The position numbers and the translations under genes were made by a program. A stretch of 58,665 nt of DNA from an uncultured Negativibacillus sp. (GTDB taxonomy: Bacteria > Bacillota > Clostridia > Oscillospirales > Ruminococcaceae): assembly GCF_944388365.1 (NCBI RefSeq), contig NZ_CALXIN010000005.1, positions 1 to 58,665 of the forward strand, given 5' to 3'. Below, piece after piece: positions 1 through 7,940 of the stretch; position 1 is the stretch's first letter, and the number at the start of each line of letters is the position of its first letter. A model generated the notes under the pieces. It saw nothing but the letters and a program-made list of their open reading frames with translations. It was not told the DNA's origin and searched no databases.

Positions 1-76
1 CACAGACAACAAGCCCTTTCGGTTGCTTAAACAATTTTTACTTTCAAATATTGTCTAACTTTTGGGGGTCACTTCA
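1..76. mobile_element. End of an IS3-family (IS150-like) element, cut by the window edge
   Basis: Positions 52-76, read on the minus strand, form a 25-bp end that starts TGAAGTGACCCCCAAAAGTT and finishes in AGACA. This is the form of terminal inverted repeat known from IS3/IS150-group elements. The tip is at 76 and the element extends left out of the window, so no transposase domain can be read. It lies 16 bp past the stop of the sigma-like gene, so the gene looks undamaged. Which end (left or right) this is, and its target duplication, cannot be seen here. Confidence 0.6.
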
Positions 77-92
77 GTTGGCAGGCGTTTTT

Positions 93-395
93 TTATCGTT
101 GATTACATGAAAAGTAAAGTTCAGCCAAATCTGCCAGCCGATCCAACGCGCGATGCAGCACGCGGCAGGCGGAAGATTTGTTGATATGCAGCTGTCGTGC
201 AATTTCTTCAAAGGTCATTCCTTCAAAAAAATACATCGAAAGCACCTGCCGCTGCCGCTGCGTCAGCTCGGTTTTGATAGCGCGGTACAAAAAAGCGCGA
301 TATTCCTCCAACTGCCGCCGGTTGGTTTGTCCGCGAAAACAGCTCACCAGATCGGGGTAAGCATCCATGTTGTCACTCGAAAAATGTCGATTCAT
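93..395 (-). CDS. Small sigma-70 region 4-like DNA-binding protein
   Basis: A 100-residue protein whose second half is a sigma region 4 / LuxR-type helix-turn-helix: LTQRQRQVL at 44-52, then FEEIARQLHINKSSACRVL with the recognition helix near 71-82. There is no region 2, so it is not a full sigma factor; it may act as an accessory sigma-like or phage/element-type regulator. The start is the ATG at 395, 8 nt after AGAAGG; an upstream GTG at 404 overlaps the ribosome site. It is divergent from the XRE gene at 571, and the two promoters share an operator-like repeat. The IS end lies just downstream. Confidence 0.7.
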   Translation of the reverse strand: MNRHFSSDNMDAYPDLVSCFRGQTNRRQLEEYRAFLYRAIKTELTQRQRQVLSMYFFEGMTFEEIARQLHINKSSACRVLHRALDRLADLAELYFSCNQR

Positions 396-413
396 CCGCT
401 TCACCTTCTTTAA

Positions 414-432
414 ATGTGATTCTCATGTGAAT
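414..432. promoter_or_regulatory. Operator-like repeat, copy 1
   Basis: ATGTGATTCTCATGTGAAT lies just downstream of the predicted start point of the minus-strand promoter at 441-469. It matches copy 2 at 542-560 in 14 of 19 positions. A further half-site (ATGTGATTTT on the minus strand) lies at 474-483. Placement after the start point suggests repression; the binder is inferred to be the XRE protein at 571. Confidence 0.5.
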
Positions 433-440
433 TTAAGATT

Positions 441-469
441 AGATTAGCACATAAAACAGATGAAGTCAA
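441..469 (-). promoter_or_regulatory. Sigma-A-type promoter of the sigma-like gene
   Basis: On the minus strand TTGACT (464-469) is followed after 17 nt by TAATCT (441-446). Start point expected near 434, next to operator-like copy 1. Confidence 0.6.
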
Positions 470-500
470 GAATAAAATCACATAAATCATACAAAATTAC

Positions 501-529
501 TTGATAACCGCCTGATTATCTGTTAAAAT
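501..529 (+). promoter_or_regulatory. Promoter of the XRE gene
   Basis: TTGATA (501-506), 17-nt spacer, TAAAAT (524-529). Start point expected near 536, immediately before operator-like copy 2. Confidence 0.6.
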
Positions 530-541
530 ACAAAATGAAAG

Positions 542-560
542 ATGTGATTTTGTGTGAAAT
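542..560. promoter_or_regulatory. Operator-like repeat, copy 2
   Basis: ATGTGATTTTGTGTGAAAT sits between the predicted start point and the ribosome site of the XRE gene. Its position mirrors copy 1 relative to the divergent promoter, which fits joint repression of both genes (inference). Confidence 0.5.
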
Positions 561-570
561 GGAGGCCGCG

Positions 571-822
571 ATGTTTTCAAAAAAACTCAAACAACTGCGC
601 AAAGAAAAAGGATACACCCAGAAACAGCTGGCAACACTGTTACAGACAGCAGAAAGCACCATTGGAATGTATGAGCAGGGAAGGCGGATGCCTGGACCAA
701 AGATGGTGCACAAAATCGAGCAGGTGTTGGAATTGCCGGATGGCTATCTGATGCAGGAGCTGGAACAGGCGCAGGGAATCGACCTGCTGTCCAGCGAGAT
801 TAAGAGAAGATTGAGCCGCTGA
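571..822 (+). CDS. XRE-family transcriptional regulator
   Basis: An 83-residue protein that is almost entirely a Cro/CI-type helix-turn-helix: LKQLRKEKGYTQKQLATLL then AESTIGMYEQGRRMPGP, about residues 6-60. The short tail (LLSSEIKRRLSR) has no sensor domain. The ATG at 571 is chosen because GGAGG at 561-565 precedes it by 5 nt; the upstream ATG at 535 has no ribosome site and would place the operator-like repeat inside the gene. It stands divergent to the sigma-like gene and probably represses both (inference). It converges on the MATE gene with only 6 bp between stops. Confidence 0.85.
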   Translation: MFSKKLKQLRKEKGYTQKQLATLLQTAESTIGMYEQGRRMPGPKMVHKIEQVLELPDGYLMQELEQAQGIDLLSSEIKRRLSR

Positions 823-828
823 GCTCGT

Positions 829-2259
829 TTAAGCTTCAGCTTCTGCGGGTTCAGCAGAAGGCTGATGCGCTGCGAGGATCCATTTTCCCTGGCGATAGCG
901 CAGGAAGTAGAGGACAAAACGGACGATATTGTCCAGACACATAGCGGCGCAAACCCATGGCAGATCCTTGTGCAGCAGTCTGACCACGATGAGAGAACCG
1001 AGGATACGGACGCCCCACATCGAGAACAGAGTGATGACAAATGGGCTGCGGGTATCTCCGGCACCACGCAGAGCACCGGAAAGAACCATTGCCAGCATCT
1101 GTGGAACCTGGATGAATGCAAGGATGCGCAGCAGTTTGCCGCCCAAAGCAATGACGGCAGCATCTGGTGTGAACAGTGCGATGATGTTTTCTGCACCAAA
1201 GAATAGGAAACAGCTCATGACAAACATGACAAGAGAACCGATCAGCGAGGAGAGCCGGACATATTTTCTGGCCAGCTGTTCGTTGCGGGCGCCCAAAGAC
1301 TGACCAACCAGAGTGGTTGCGGCAGTACCAAAAGCAAAGCCAGGCATAAAGCTCAGCGATTCTGCCTGTCCTGCCAGGGAGTTTGCCGCCAGAGAAATGG
1401 TACCCAGCGAAGCGATGATCGAGGAGGTTACCACGAAAGCGCCGGAGATGGTGAAACGTTCAAACATAACAGGGAGACTGACCTGAGCAACATCCTTGAG
1501 CGTTCCCCAGCTTGGACGGAAGCTTTCGTTGAGGAAGATGCGCATAGGGCCGGAGCGAGGAAGGAAACAGATCAGCAGCAGCACCAGCGAACCGAGGATA
1601 CCGGAGGCAGCGGTGGAAAGAGCCGCACCGGCAACACCCATATCGGCGCCCCATACCGTAAAGGTGTGTCCAAAGAGGGTGACATCGTGGGTGTCATAGA
1701 TCAGCAGATAGTTGCCGATAACGTTCAAAGCGTTGATGCCGACGTTGATAAGCATCGGAGTACGGCTGTCGCCAAAGCCGCGGTAGATAGCAGTCAGAAC
1801 CATCAGCAGTCCACGGAACATCATGGCGCAGGCAATAATGCGGATATAGATCTGCGCATCGTCCAAAATTTCGGGAGCGCCGCCCATCCAAATCGGAATT
1901 TTGCGGGAAAGCGCAAAACACAGAACGGACAGAGGGATACCCAGACCGACGACGACAACGATCGACTGACGAATCAGCAGACGGCTGTATTCATATTGTT
2001 TAGCACCGACCGCCCGTGCAATCATGGTGGTAAAACCGACACCGAGTGCCATAATGACCGAGTTGATCAGGTTGATAGGGTTCTGGCTGATCGCGACCGA
2101 GGCGGTAGCTGTGGCGCCCAGCGAGCCGACCATGGCAGTATCGACCGACTGAACCAGAGAAACCAGGACCTGCTCAAGAAAGATCGGCCATGCCAGCATA
2201 ACGATGACCTTAATGGGATTGCTGGCAGGGTCCGTTACAGAAACGATTCGATGCTTCAT
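829..2259 (-). CDS. MATE-family multidrug/sodium antiporter
   Basis: A 476-residue polytopic membrane protein with about 12 predicted helices in two similar halves, as in MATE exporters. The N-terminal half has the typical LAWPIFLEQVLVSLVQSVDT segment and VGSLGATATASV; the C-terminal half has the matching LGARNEQLARKYVRLS and GALRGAGDTRSP segments. MATE proteins expel cationic drugs or metabolites in exchange for Na+ or H+; the substrate cannot be read from sequence. The start is supported by AGGAGG 7-8 nt upstream. It is transcribed alone from a promoter at 2350-2378. Confidence 0.93.
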   Translation of the reverse strand: MKHRIVSVTDPASNPIKVIVMLAWPIFLEQVLVSLVQSVDTAMVGSLGATATASVAISQNPINLINSVIMALGVGFTTMIARAVGAKQYEYSRLLIRQSIVVVVGLGIPLSVLCFALSRKIPIWMGGAPEILDDAQIYIRIIACAMMFRGLLMVLTAIYRGFGDSRTPMLINVGINALNVIGNYLLIYDTHDVTLFGHTFTVWGADMGVAGAALSTAASGILGSLVLLLICFLPRSGPMRIFLNESFRPSWGTLKDVAQVSLPVMFERFTISGAFVVTSSIIASLGTISLAANSLAGQAESLSFMPGFAFGTAATTLVGQSLGARNEQLARKYVRLSSLIGSLVMFVMSCFLFFGAENIIALFTPDAAVIALGGKLLRILAFIQVPQMLAMVLSGALRGAGDTRSPFVITLFSMWGVRILGSLIVVRLLHKDLPWVCAAMCLDNIVRFVLYFLRYRQGKWILAAHQPSAEPAEAEA

Positions 2260-2349
2260 TAAAAACCCTCCTCAAATATACAAAACACGATAAAAAAAGT
2301 GGTGTTTCACGTCGGAAAAATAACGCAAAACAACCATATCGTTATGTTA

Positions 2350-2378
2350 AATATAGCATATTTTAAATATGATTACAA
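2350..2378 (-). promoter_or_regulatory. Promoter of the MATE gene
   Basis: Minus strand: TTGTAA (2373-2378), 17 nt, TATATT (2350-2355). It gives a leader of about 85 nt. The rest of the gap 2260-2633 holds this leader and the promoter and leader of the patatin gene. Confidence 0.55.
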
Positions 2379-2454
2379 GGCAGGGGACTTCCATAAGATA
2401 TTCTGGTTTTTTGTATATATTTTATAAAAATATTCGCTTTTCAGAAAATACTTC

Positions 2455-2483
2455 TTGTCAAAACGGGCGATTTATGGTATTAC
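2455..2483 (+). promoter_or_regulatory. Promoter of the patatin-like gene
   Basis: TTGTCA (2455-2460), 17 nt, TATTAC (2478-2483). The leader of about 145 nt contains a possible long-range stem (GGGTCGG near 2511 with TCGGCCC near 2570) enclosing a small hairpin; no known riboswitch class was recognised. Confidence 0.5.
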
Positions 2484-2633
2484 TGGATAGAGTGTCTATT
2501 TAAAAAAGAGGGTCGGCGAATCAGAGGAGAACAATGCCTTTACAGGGGCAGTCAAGTGCAAAAGAATCATCGGCCCAACGATAAAAGGGTGTATATTTTT
2601 ACAATTATTATATGGTGATAAGGAGTGACACAG

Positions 2634-3965
2634 ATGAGCAAAACAGCAGTTGTGCTGGCAGGAGGCGGTTCCCGAGGCGCTTATCAGATTGGCGTATGGA
2701 AAGCGCTTCGCGAACTGGGTATTGAATATCAGCTGGTTACCGGCACTTCCGTTGGTGCGCTCAATGGTGTGCTGATGGTGCAGGGCGATTTTGAAAAAGC
2801 GCTGCAAATCTGGGAAAATCTGTCCTCTCAGGACGTAGTAGGCGATATGCTGGAAGGCAAAGGAGAGCTGGACGACCGTCAGCTGACTCGAGTGTTTGCA
2901 CATGAGGCATTGGCAAAGGGTGGAGCAGACATATCCGCTTTGGAAAAGTTTGTCAATTCGATGCTGGATGAACCTCTGTTCTGGAAATCGCCGGTGGACT
3001 TTGCACTGGTGACAGTGGAGTATCCGTCGATGAAGCCGCTGGAACTGGAGAAAAAAGACATTCCCCAGGGAATGCTGGGAGAGTATCTGTTGGCCTCAGC
3101 AGCGTGTTTTCCTGCGTTTCAGGCAAAGGAGATCGACGGAAAGAAATATATTGATGGTGGTTATCACGACAATATGCCGATCAATCTGGCGCTCAAAATG
3201 GGTGCAGATCAGATTATCGCCATTGATCTGGAATCGGTTGGGGTCAGCCGCAGGATCAAAAAGGGAGATCAAAAGATTGTTTTAATTCGCAGTCTCTGGC
3301 CGTTGGGTTCCTTTTTAAAGTTTGAAGGACAGCTGGCAAGGAGAAATATTCAGCTTGGATATCTGGACGCCTGCAAAGCATTTAATAAGGTAGACGGGCA
3401 GATGTATGCCTTTGTCAAGGACAGCGCGTTTTTCTATACGGCTGCGCTGCATGAAGCGATGGAAGAACTGGCACAGCAGGCAGAACAGAGGGAACCTAAA
3501 ATTGTTTCTGCTGTGCAAAATGTGGTGCTGCACCGGATGCTGCGGGAGTTTCGCAAACGTTCACGTTATATGAGCACACCTCATTCCTTTACGCTCTCTC
3601 GCCAGATGATGATGGCGGCGGAGTATCTGGGAGAAATTTTGGGAGTCGACCCGCAAAAAGAATATCTCTTCGGGGATTTTCTGCAGCTTCTTTTGCAGAA
3701 GTCAGAGCAGTGCAGAGAAAAAACGGTGGATACAGAGGCATTTCATCCCGAACATTTTACCGATCTTCAGCGGATGGCGGAGGAGCTGCAAAAGCTGGAT
3801 CGCTCCTTCCTGGTGCTGTTGATCCGGCAGCGGATCGAACATTTCCTGCAAGGCGGAGGCAGTCTGGCGGAGCTGGTGGTTGTTTCTGCCTTTTGGCGGG
3901 AATTTGTGGCAGCAGTATTTTTGTACCTGCTGGAACGGATTTCGTTTGAAGATATCATCGAATAG
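2634..3965 (+). CDS. Patatin-like phospholipase family protein
   Basis: 443 residues. The N-terminal two-thirds form a patatin fold: oxyanion-hole GGGSRGA at 10-16, nucleophile elbow GTSVG with Ser39, and the Asp of the Ser-Asp dyad in DGGYHDNMPI near residue 174. Patatins hydrolyse acyl esters of phospholipids or neutral lipids in the cytoplasm or at the membrane; the substrate here is unknown. The C-terminal ~150 residues are helical and not recognised. The ATG at 2634 has AGGAG 8 nt upstream; no signal peptide. It is followed after 112 bp by the amidotransferase gene on the same strand and may be co-transcribed. Confidence 0.92.
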   Translation: MSKTAVVLAGGGSRGAYQIGVWKALRELGIEYQLVTGTSVGALNGVLMVQGDFEKALQIWENLSSQDVVGDMLEGKGELDDRQLTRVFAHEALAKGGADISALEKFVNSMLDEPLFWKSPVDFALVTVEYPSMKPLELEKKDIPQGMLGEYLLASAACFPAFQAKEIDGKKYIDGGYHDNMPINLALKMGADQIIAIDLESVGVSRRIKKGDQKIVLIRSLWPLGSFLKFEGQLARRNIQLGYLDACKAFNKVDGQMYAFVKDSAFFYTAALHEAMEELAQQAEQREPKIVSAVQNVVLHRMLREFRKRSRYMSTPHSFTLSRQMMMAAEYLGEILGVDPQKEYLFGDFLQLLLQKSEQCREKTVDTEAFHPEHFTDLQRMAEELQKLDRSFLVLLIRQRIEHFLQGGGSLAELVVVSAFWREFVAAVFLYLLERISFEDIIE

Positions 3966-4077
3966 ACAGAAACACAAAAAGCATATAAAATATGAAGAAG
4001 AGAACACAGGTTCATTTTAGATGCAGCATTTCCTGATATAACATCGGGAAACGCTGATGACAAGACGGAGGGATCTT

Positions 4078-4824
4078 ATGAGAAAACCAGTGATTGCAAT
4101 TACTCCCAAAAATGGGGAATATGAAAAAGAAGAAAGCAAGTTCTGCTATGCGCTGCCGCGCTTTATTCGGGCGATCCATGCCTGCGGAGGTATTCCGATT
4201 GCGCTGACCAACCTGGAGGATGGCTTTCATCCGTCCGATGTGACCTCTATTCTGGAGCATGTCGACGGAGTGCTGTTCAGCGGCGGTGCGGATATTCACC
4301 CTGGACTGTACGGTGAGGAAACGCTCGATTGCTGCGGAGAACTTCAGCCGGAGAGAGATGCGCTGGAAATTCCGCTGATGCAGGAGGCTGTCCGTATGAA
4401 CAAGCCGGTGCTGGGTGTGTGCAGAGGATTTCAGATTATGAACGTGGCGCTGGGAGGAACACTGTATCAGGACATCAATTCCCAGCACAGCAGCTCGGTA
4501 CATATTGAGCATTGCCGCGACAAGGAAGAGGAACAGGAAAAGCCGATGCACAAGGTCAATGTCATCCGCGATACCCCTCTGTACACCTTCAGCGGAGGAC
4601 TCTTGCAGATCGGCGTCAATACCCTGCACCATCAGGCGATCAAAAAGCTGGCGGATCCGCTGCACAGCATGGCGACAGCGGACGATGGCATCATCGAGGC
4701 GGCATATCTGCCAGATAAAAAGTTTGTCATGGGTATCCAGTGGCATCCGGAATATCTGGGGCTGGGAGATAAAGTATCGGAAAATATTTTCTGCGCATTT
4801 ATTGATGCCTGCTCCAAAGCATAA
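4078..4824 (+). CDS. Class I glutamine amidotransferase, gamma-glutamyl-GABA hydrolase (PuuD)-like
   Basis: 248 residues, a stand-alone peptidase C26-type amidotransferase. The nucleophile Cys115 lies in LGVCRGFQ, and the His-Glu pair in IQWHPEY (H223, E225). SGGADIHPGLYGE near 68-80 is typical of this group. Related enzymes cleave gamma-glutamyl amides such as gamma-glutamyl-GABA; no synthetase partner or other polyamine genes are nearby, so the substrate is unproven. The ATG at 4078 follows GGAGG by 5-6 nt. A strong terminator follows at 4838-4873. Confidence 0.9.
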   Translation: MRKPVIAITPKNGEYEKEESKFCYALPRFIRAIHACGGIPIALTNLEDGFHPSDVTSILEHVDGVLFSGGADIHPGLYGEETLDCCGELQPERDALEIPLMQEAVRMNKPVLGVCRGFQIMNVALGGTLYQDINSQHSSSVHIEHCRDKEEEQEKPMHKVNVIRDTPLYTFSGGLLQIGVNTLHHQAIKKLADPLHSMATADDGIIEAAYLPDKKFVMGIQWHPEYLGLGDKVSENIFCAFIDACSKA

Positions 4825-4837
4825 ACGAAAGTTCGGC

Positions 4838-4873
4838 AAAAAGCGCTGTTTTCACAGGAAAACAGCGCTTTTT
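4838..4873 (+). terminator. Rho-independent terminator
   Basis: 16-bp perfect stem (arms 4838-4853 and 4858-4873, loop ACAG) ending in a T-run, just after the amidotransferase gene. Confidence 0.9.
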
Positions 4874-4962
4874 TCTATTAAACTTTTGTAGCATATTTGC
4901 GAAAAGGCACGCCTGCGCATCGGCCAAAATTTATTCACTGTGCCGTTTTGCAAAATTTGCTG

Positions 4963-4991
4963 TTGAAATTGTCGTGGGCTTATAGTATCAT
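4963..4991 (+). promoter_or_regulatory. Promoter of the IMP dehydrogenase gene
   Basis: TTGAAA (4963-4968), 17 nt, TATCAT (4986-4991). No purine riboswitch was seen between it and the start codon. Confidence 0.55.
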
Positions 4992-5060
4992 TATTAGAAA
5001 TACAGGAGTTTCGTAAACCGGTTTTACAGACAAATTAATGTATCGAGGAGAGTTGAGATT

Positions 5061-6569
5061 ATGGCATTTTATTTTAGTGAACCGTCCCACACCTTTGGCG
5101 AATATCTGCTGGTTCCTGGATATTCTTCTTCCGAGTGTATCCCAGCAAATGTCAGCCTCAAGACCCCACTGGTCAAGTTCAGAAAAGGCCAGGAGGAATG
5201 TCCGCTGACCATGAATATCCCGCTGGTATCTGCAATCATGCAGTCGGTATCCGACGACAACATGGCGATTGCACTGGCTAAAGAAGGCGGAATTTCCTTC
5301 ATCTATGGCTCCCAGACCATCCAGGACGAGGCAGCGATGGTTGCAAGAGTAAAAAGCTATAAAGCAGGTTTTGTCACCAGCGATTCCAACATCAGCCCAG
5401 ACAAGACTCTGAAGGACATCCTTGATCTGAAAGAGAAAACAGGTCACTCCACCGTCGCAGTTACCGAGGACGGCACTGCCACCGGCAAGCTGGTTGGTAT
5501 CGTCACCAGCCGTGACTACCGTGTCAGCAGAATGAGCCTGGATACCCCTGTTTCCGAGTTCATGACCAAATATGAAAACCTCATCACCGCTGATGCAGAC
5601 ACCTCTCTGAAAGAGGCAAACGACATCATCTGGGATCATAAGCTCAATGCACTGCCGCTGGTAGATAAAAACCAGAGACTCAAATACTTTGTATTCCGCA
5701 AAGACTACTCCTCCCATAAAGAAAATGCAAACGAGCTGCTCGACCAGCACAAACGTTATGTTGTCGGCGCTGGTATCAACACCCGTGACTATGAGGAGCG
5801 TGTGCCTGCACTGGTAGAAGCTGGCGCAGACGTTCTGTGTATCGACTCCTCCGAAGGGTTCTCCGAGTGGCAGAAACGCACCCTCGACTTCATCCGTGCA
5901 AAATACGGCGACACCGTTAAGGTCGGCGCAGGCAACGTTGTTGACCGCGATGGCTTCCGCTTCCTGGCAGAAGCTGGCGCAGACTTTGTCAAAGTCGGTA
6001 TCGGCGGCGGCTCCATCTGTATCACCCGTGAGCAGAAAGGTATCGGCCGTGGACAGGCTACCGCAGTCATCGAAGTAGCAAAAGCCCGCGACGAGTACTT
6101 CAAAGAGACTGGTATCTACGTTCCGATCTGCTCGGACGGCGGTATTGTTCAGGACTACCACATGACTCTGGCACTGGCAATGGGTTCTGACTTCATCATG
6201 CTGGGCCGTTACTTTGCACGTTTCGATGAAAGCCCAACAAACAAGGTCAATATCAACGGCAACTACATGAAAGAGTACTGGGGCGAAGGCTCTGCCCGTG
6301 CAAGAAACTGGCAGCGTTATGACCTGGGCGGCGACAAGAAGCTCTCCTTCGAGGAAGGCGTTGACTCCTACGTTCCATACGCAGGTTCGCTCAAGGATAA
6401 CGTTAACCTCTCGCTGAGCAAGGTTCGTTCCACCATGTGCAACTGTGGCGCAATGACCATTCCGGAACTGCAGGAGAAAGCAAAGATCACACTGGTATCC
6501 TCCGTTTCGATCGTCGAAGGCGGTTCCCACGACGTTGTCCTCAAGGACAGCAACCGTCAGATCATCTAA
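5061..6569 (+). CDS. guaB: IMP dehydrogenase, Tritrichomonas foetus-like type
   Basis: 502 residues; oxidises IMP to XMP with NAD+, the committing step to GMP. The (beta/alpha)8 barrel is interrupted by a CBS pair at about 105-220. Catalytic Cys320 lies in [17 protein letters not shown] and the mobile-flap Arg419-Tyr420 in NWQRYDLGG. The Gly-Gly-Gly loop, the N-terminus and the long C-terminal run are, from memory, very close to the T. foetus enzyme (Cys319, Arg418, Tyr419) and unlike the usual bacterial GPGSICTTR form. Lys311 and Glu432 match the T. foetus positions tied to weak mycophenolate binding. The start has GAGGAG 10 nt upstream; monocistronic with its own promoter and terminator. 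Confidence 0.95.
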   Translation: MAFYFSEPSHTFGEYLLVPGYSSSECIPANVSLKTPLVKFRKGQEECPLTMNIPLVSAIMQSVSDDNMAIALAKEGGISFIYGSQTIQDEAAMVARVKSYKAGFVTSDSNISPDKTLKDILDLKEKTGHSTVAVTEDGTATGKLVGIVTSRDYRVSRMSLDTPVSEFMTKYENLITADADTSLKEANDIIWDHKLNALPLVDKNQRLKYFVFRKDYSSHKENANELLDQHKRYVVGAGINTRDYEERVPALVEAGADVLCIDSSEGFSEWQKRTLDFIRAKYGDTVKVGAGNVVDRDGFRFLAEAGADFVKVGIGGGSICITREQKGIGRGQATAVIEVAKARDEYFKETGIYVPICSDGGIVQDYHMTLALAMGSDFIMLGRYFARFDESPTNKVNINGNYMKEYWGEGSARARNWQRYDLGGDKKLSFEEGVDSYVPYAGSLKDNVNLSLSKVRSTMCNCGAMTIPELQEKAKITLVSSVSIVEGGSHDVVLKDSNRQII

Positions 6570-6588
6570 CGGTTTCTATGCGAAATTG

Positions 6589-6620
6589 AAAAAGACCTCA
6601 CCAGCTGGTGAGGTCTTTTT
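6589..6620 (+). terminator. Terminator of guaB
   Basis: 14-bp perfect stem (6589-6602 and 6607-6620, loop AGCT) running into seven T. Confidence 0.92.
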
Positions 6621-6689
6621 TTGCTGTTTGACAAAGATATCAAAAATTCGCTGGCTGTGATATAATAAAGAAAACAGGAGGTGGAAGGT

Positions 6690-6818
6690 GTGAAAGGTTA
6701 TCATATCGGTTTTTGTATCCGCAGAAAGCGGGAAGAACAGGGAGTCAGCCAGTCCCAACTGTGTTATGGTATCTGCGACCGCACCACCCTCTCGCGCATC
6801 GAGTGCGGAAAGAGCTAG
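6690..6818 (+). pseudogene. Truncated XRE-TPR regulator: helix-turn-helix remnant
   Basis: GTG at 6690, preceded by AGGAGGTGG, opens a 42-residue frame (start VKGYHIGFCIRRKREEQGVS, end LSRIECGKS) that stops at 6816. It matches the first ~41 residues of the intact regulator at 8209-9111 (VKAYHIGFFIKQKREKEGIS ... LSRIERGK) and then breaks off exactly where the TPR part should follow. The codons here are GC-richer than in the intact copy, so it looks like an older resident paralog cut by the event that placed the AT-rich block 6.9-9.1 kb here. It still has a ribosome site and could make an HTH-only peptide. Confidence 0.8.
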
Positions 6819-6826
6819 GCAAGGAT

Positions 6827-6878
6827 TTCATCAAAATAAAAACCCATCCTGTATAGGCTGGGTTTTTATTTTGATGAA
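6827..6878 (-). terminator. Long inverted repeat, probable bidirectional terminator
   Basis: Perfect 20-bp arms at 6827-6846 and 6859-6878 around a 12-nt loop, A-rich on the outside and GGG/CCC at the loop side. It lies between the truncated remnant and the stop of the secreted-protein gene at 6910, so it most simply terminates that minus-strand operon. It also marks the junction at which the resident copy is broken. Confidence 0.75.
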
Positions 6879-6909
6879 TCTATTAAGGGCAAGAGAAAAT
6901 GAGGGGTTG

Positions 6910-7605
6910 TTATTGTGCATAGCCAAGAACACTACCGCTGTAAGGACCGAAATCTTCTTCTGCTTGTATTGGGAGATGATTAATGATATATTCAAATTCC
7001 AGTGTCAAAGAGAATGTTGCGCGGAAGTTAACACGATTGTTTCCAGATGTAGGCGTAGCACTTGTATTAATATTAAATAAATGATAGTCAAATGCACTAC
7101 CAGCCCAGAAATAATCAATATTTAAATATGCGTTAGAATAATCAACAATTTGCCTGCTAGAGCTATCAAAAGAGTAATCGCCACTAACAGTATATGTCAT
7201 TTCAAAAGTTTTTCCAGGAGAAAATTCTGTTGTTTCGTCTATAACATAAAAACTTTTTTCTACAGAACGATTAACAATTGTTCCTCGTGTGGATTTCTGT
7301 GTTTCATCTTCCCACATGATGCCGTACAGTTCATCCTTAAAAGCATCCCATAATACGCCATATTCTTCGGCAGCATAATATGAAGCATACTTATTGATGA
7401 AAATATTAGTGACATCATTCTGTCCTTTATCAAGTGCCTTGTATTCTTCAGGGTTATTAAAAAGATTATCGCACATCTCAATGAACTTTTCTGTGGGCTC
7501 TGTAAGACCTTGATTCGATGGAGCAGCAGCAAAGCATGATGTCGATACGATGAACGTCATAGCAATAGCTAGTGCGGTGCTAAAAACAGCTTTTAGTTTC
7601 TTCAT
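6910..7605 (-). CDS. Secreted protein with an EMCD/QNDVT domain, unknown function
   Basis: 231 residues with a clear Sec signal peptide (MKKLKAVFSTALAIAMTFIV, cleavage after CFA at about 26). Mature residues 41-98 carry a distinctive block: FIEMCDNLFNNPEEY, then KGQNDVTNIF. The same block occurs in the membrane protein at 50147-50944. The second half is rich in beta-type polar segments and has no motif I recognise. The start has GGGAGG 10 nt upstream. It lies 25 bp downstream of the small membrane protein gene, likely in one transcript, and is divergent from the 51-residue peptide across the 7941-7974 palindrome, so it is a candidate regulated output of that locus (inference). Confidence 0.8.
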   Translation of the reverse strand: MKKLKAVFSTALAIAMTFIVSTSCFAAAPSNQGLTEPTEKFIEMCDNLFNNPEEYKALDKGQNDVTNIFINKYASYYAAEEYGVLWDAFKDELYGIMWEDETQKSTRGTIVNRSVEKSFYVIDETTEFSPGKTFEMTYTVSGDYSFDSSSRQIVDYSNAYLNIDYFWAGSAFDYHLFNINTSATPTSGNNRVNFRATFSLTLEFEYIINHLPIQAEEDFGPYSGSVLGYAQ

Positions 7606-7630
7606 AATAAGTTGACCTCCCTTATGTTTT

Positions 7631-7930
7631 CTACTGCATGTGATCGAAGATTATCAAACAAAGAACAACCGCATAAAAAGCAAAGGGTATGATTTTTCCA
7701 AGCAGATGTTCTTTCTGAATGATGACCAGATAAAGCAGAAATACTATACCGACAACGCATAAAAAACACGTCAAAAACGGTGAGTGCATAAAGAGACTGA
7801 TTGTAAGAAGAGTGCTGATTATGGCAACTGCTTTCTCTGAAAAATCTTGATTTAGCATGAGATAATCTATCCATCCTCTGCATAGAGTTTTAGGAGCTCC
7901 TGATTCACATAATACCCTATAATATTCCAA
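7631..7930 (-). CDS. Small membrane protein, unknown
   Basis: Up to 99 residues with two or three membrane helices (about 32-68 and 78-96) and a short charged tail. The frame can open at a TTG (7928-7930) with no clear ribosome site, or at ATG 7856-7858, giving a 75-residue protein; the true start is open. It precedes the secreted-protein gene by 25 bp on the same strand. I considered an AgrB-like processing protease, but the length and motifs do not fit. It could be an immunity, export or anchoring partner of the secreted protein, but nothing in the sequence decides this. Confidence 0.55.
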   Translation of the reverse strand: MEYYRVLCESGAPKTLCRGWIDYLMLNQDFSEKAVAIISTLLTISLFMHSPFLTCFLCVVGIVFLLYLVIIQKEHLLGKIIPFAFYAVVLCLIIFDHMQ

Positions 7931-7940
7931 AAATCAATGA

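Noticed and set aside
4980..6530. Long minus-strand reading frame opposite guaB
   Set aside because: Antisense shadow; no start signals and improbable composition.
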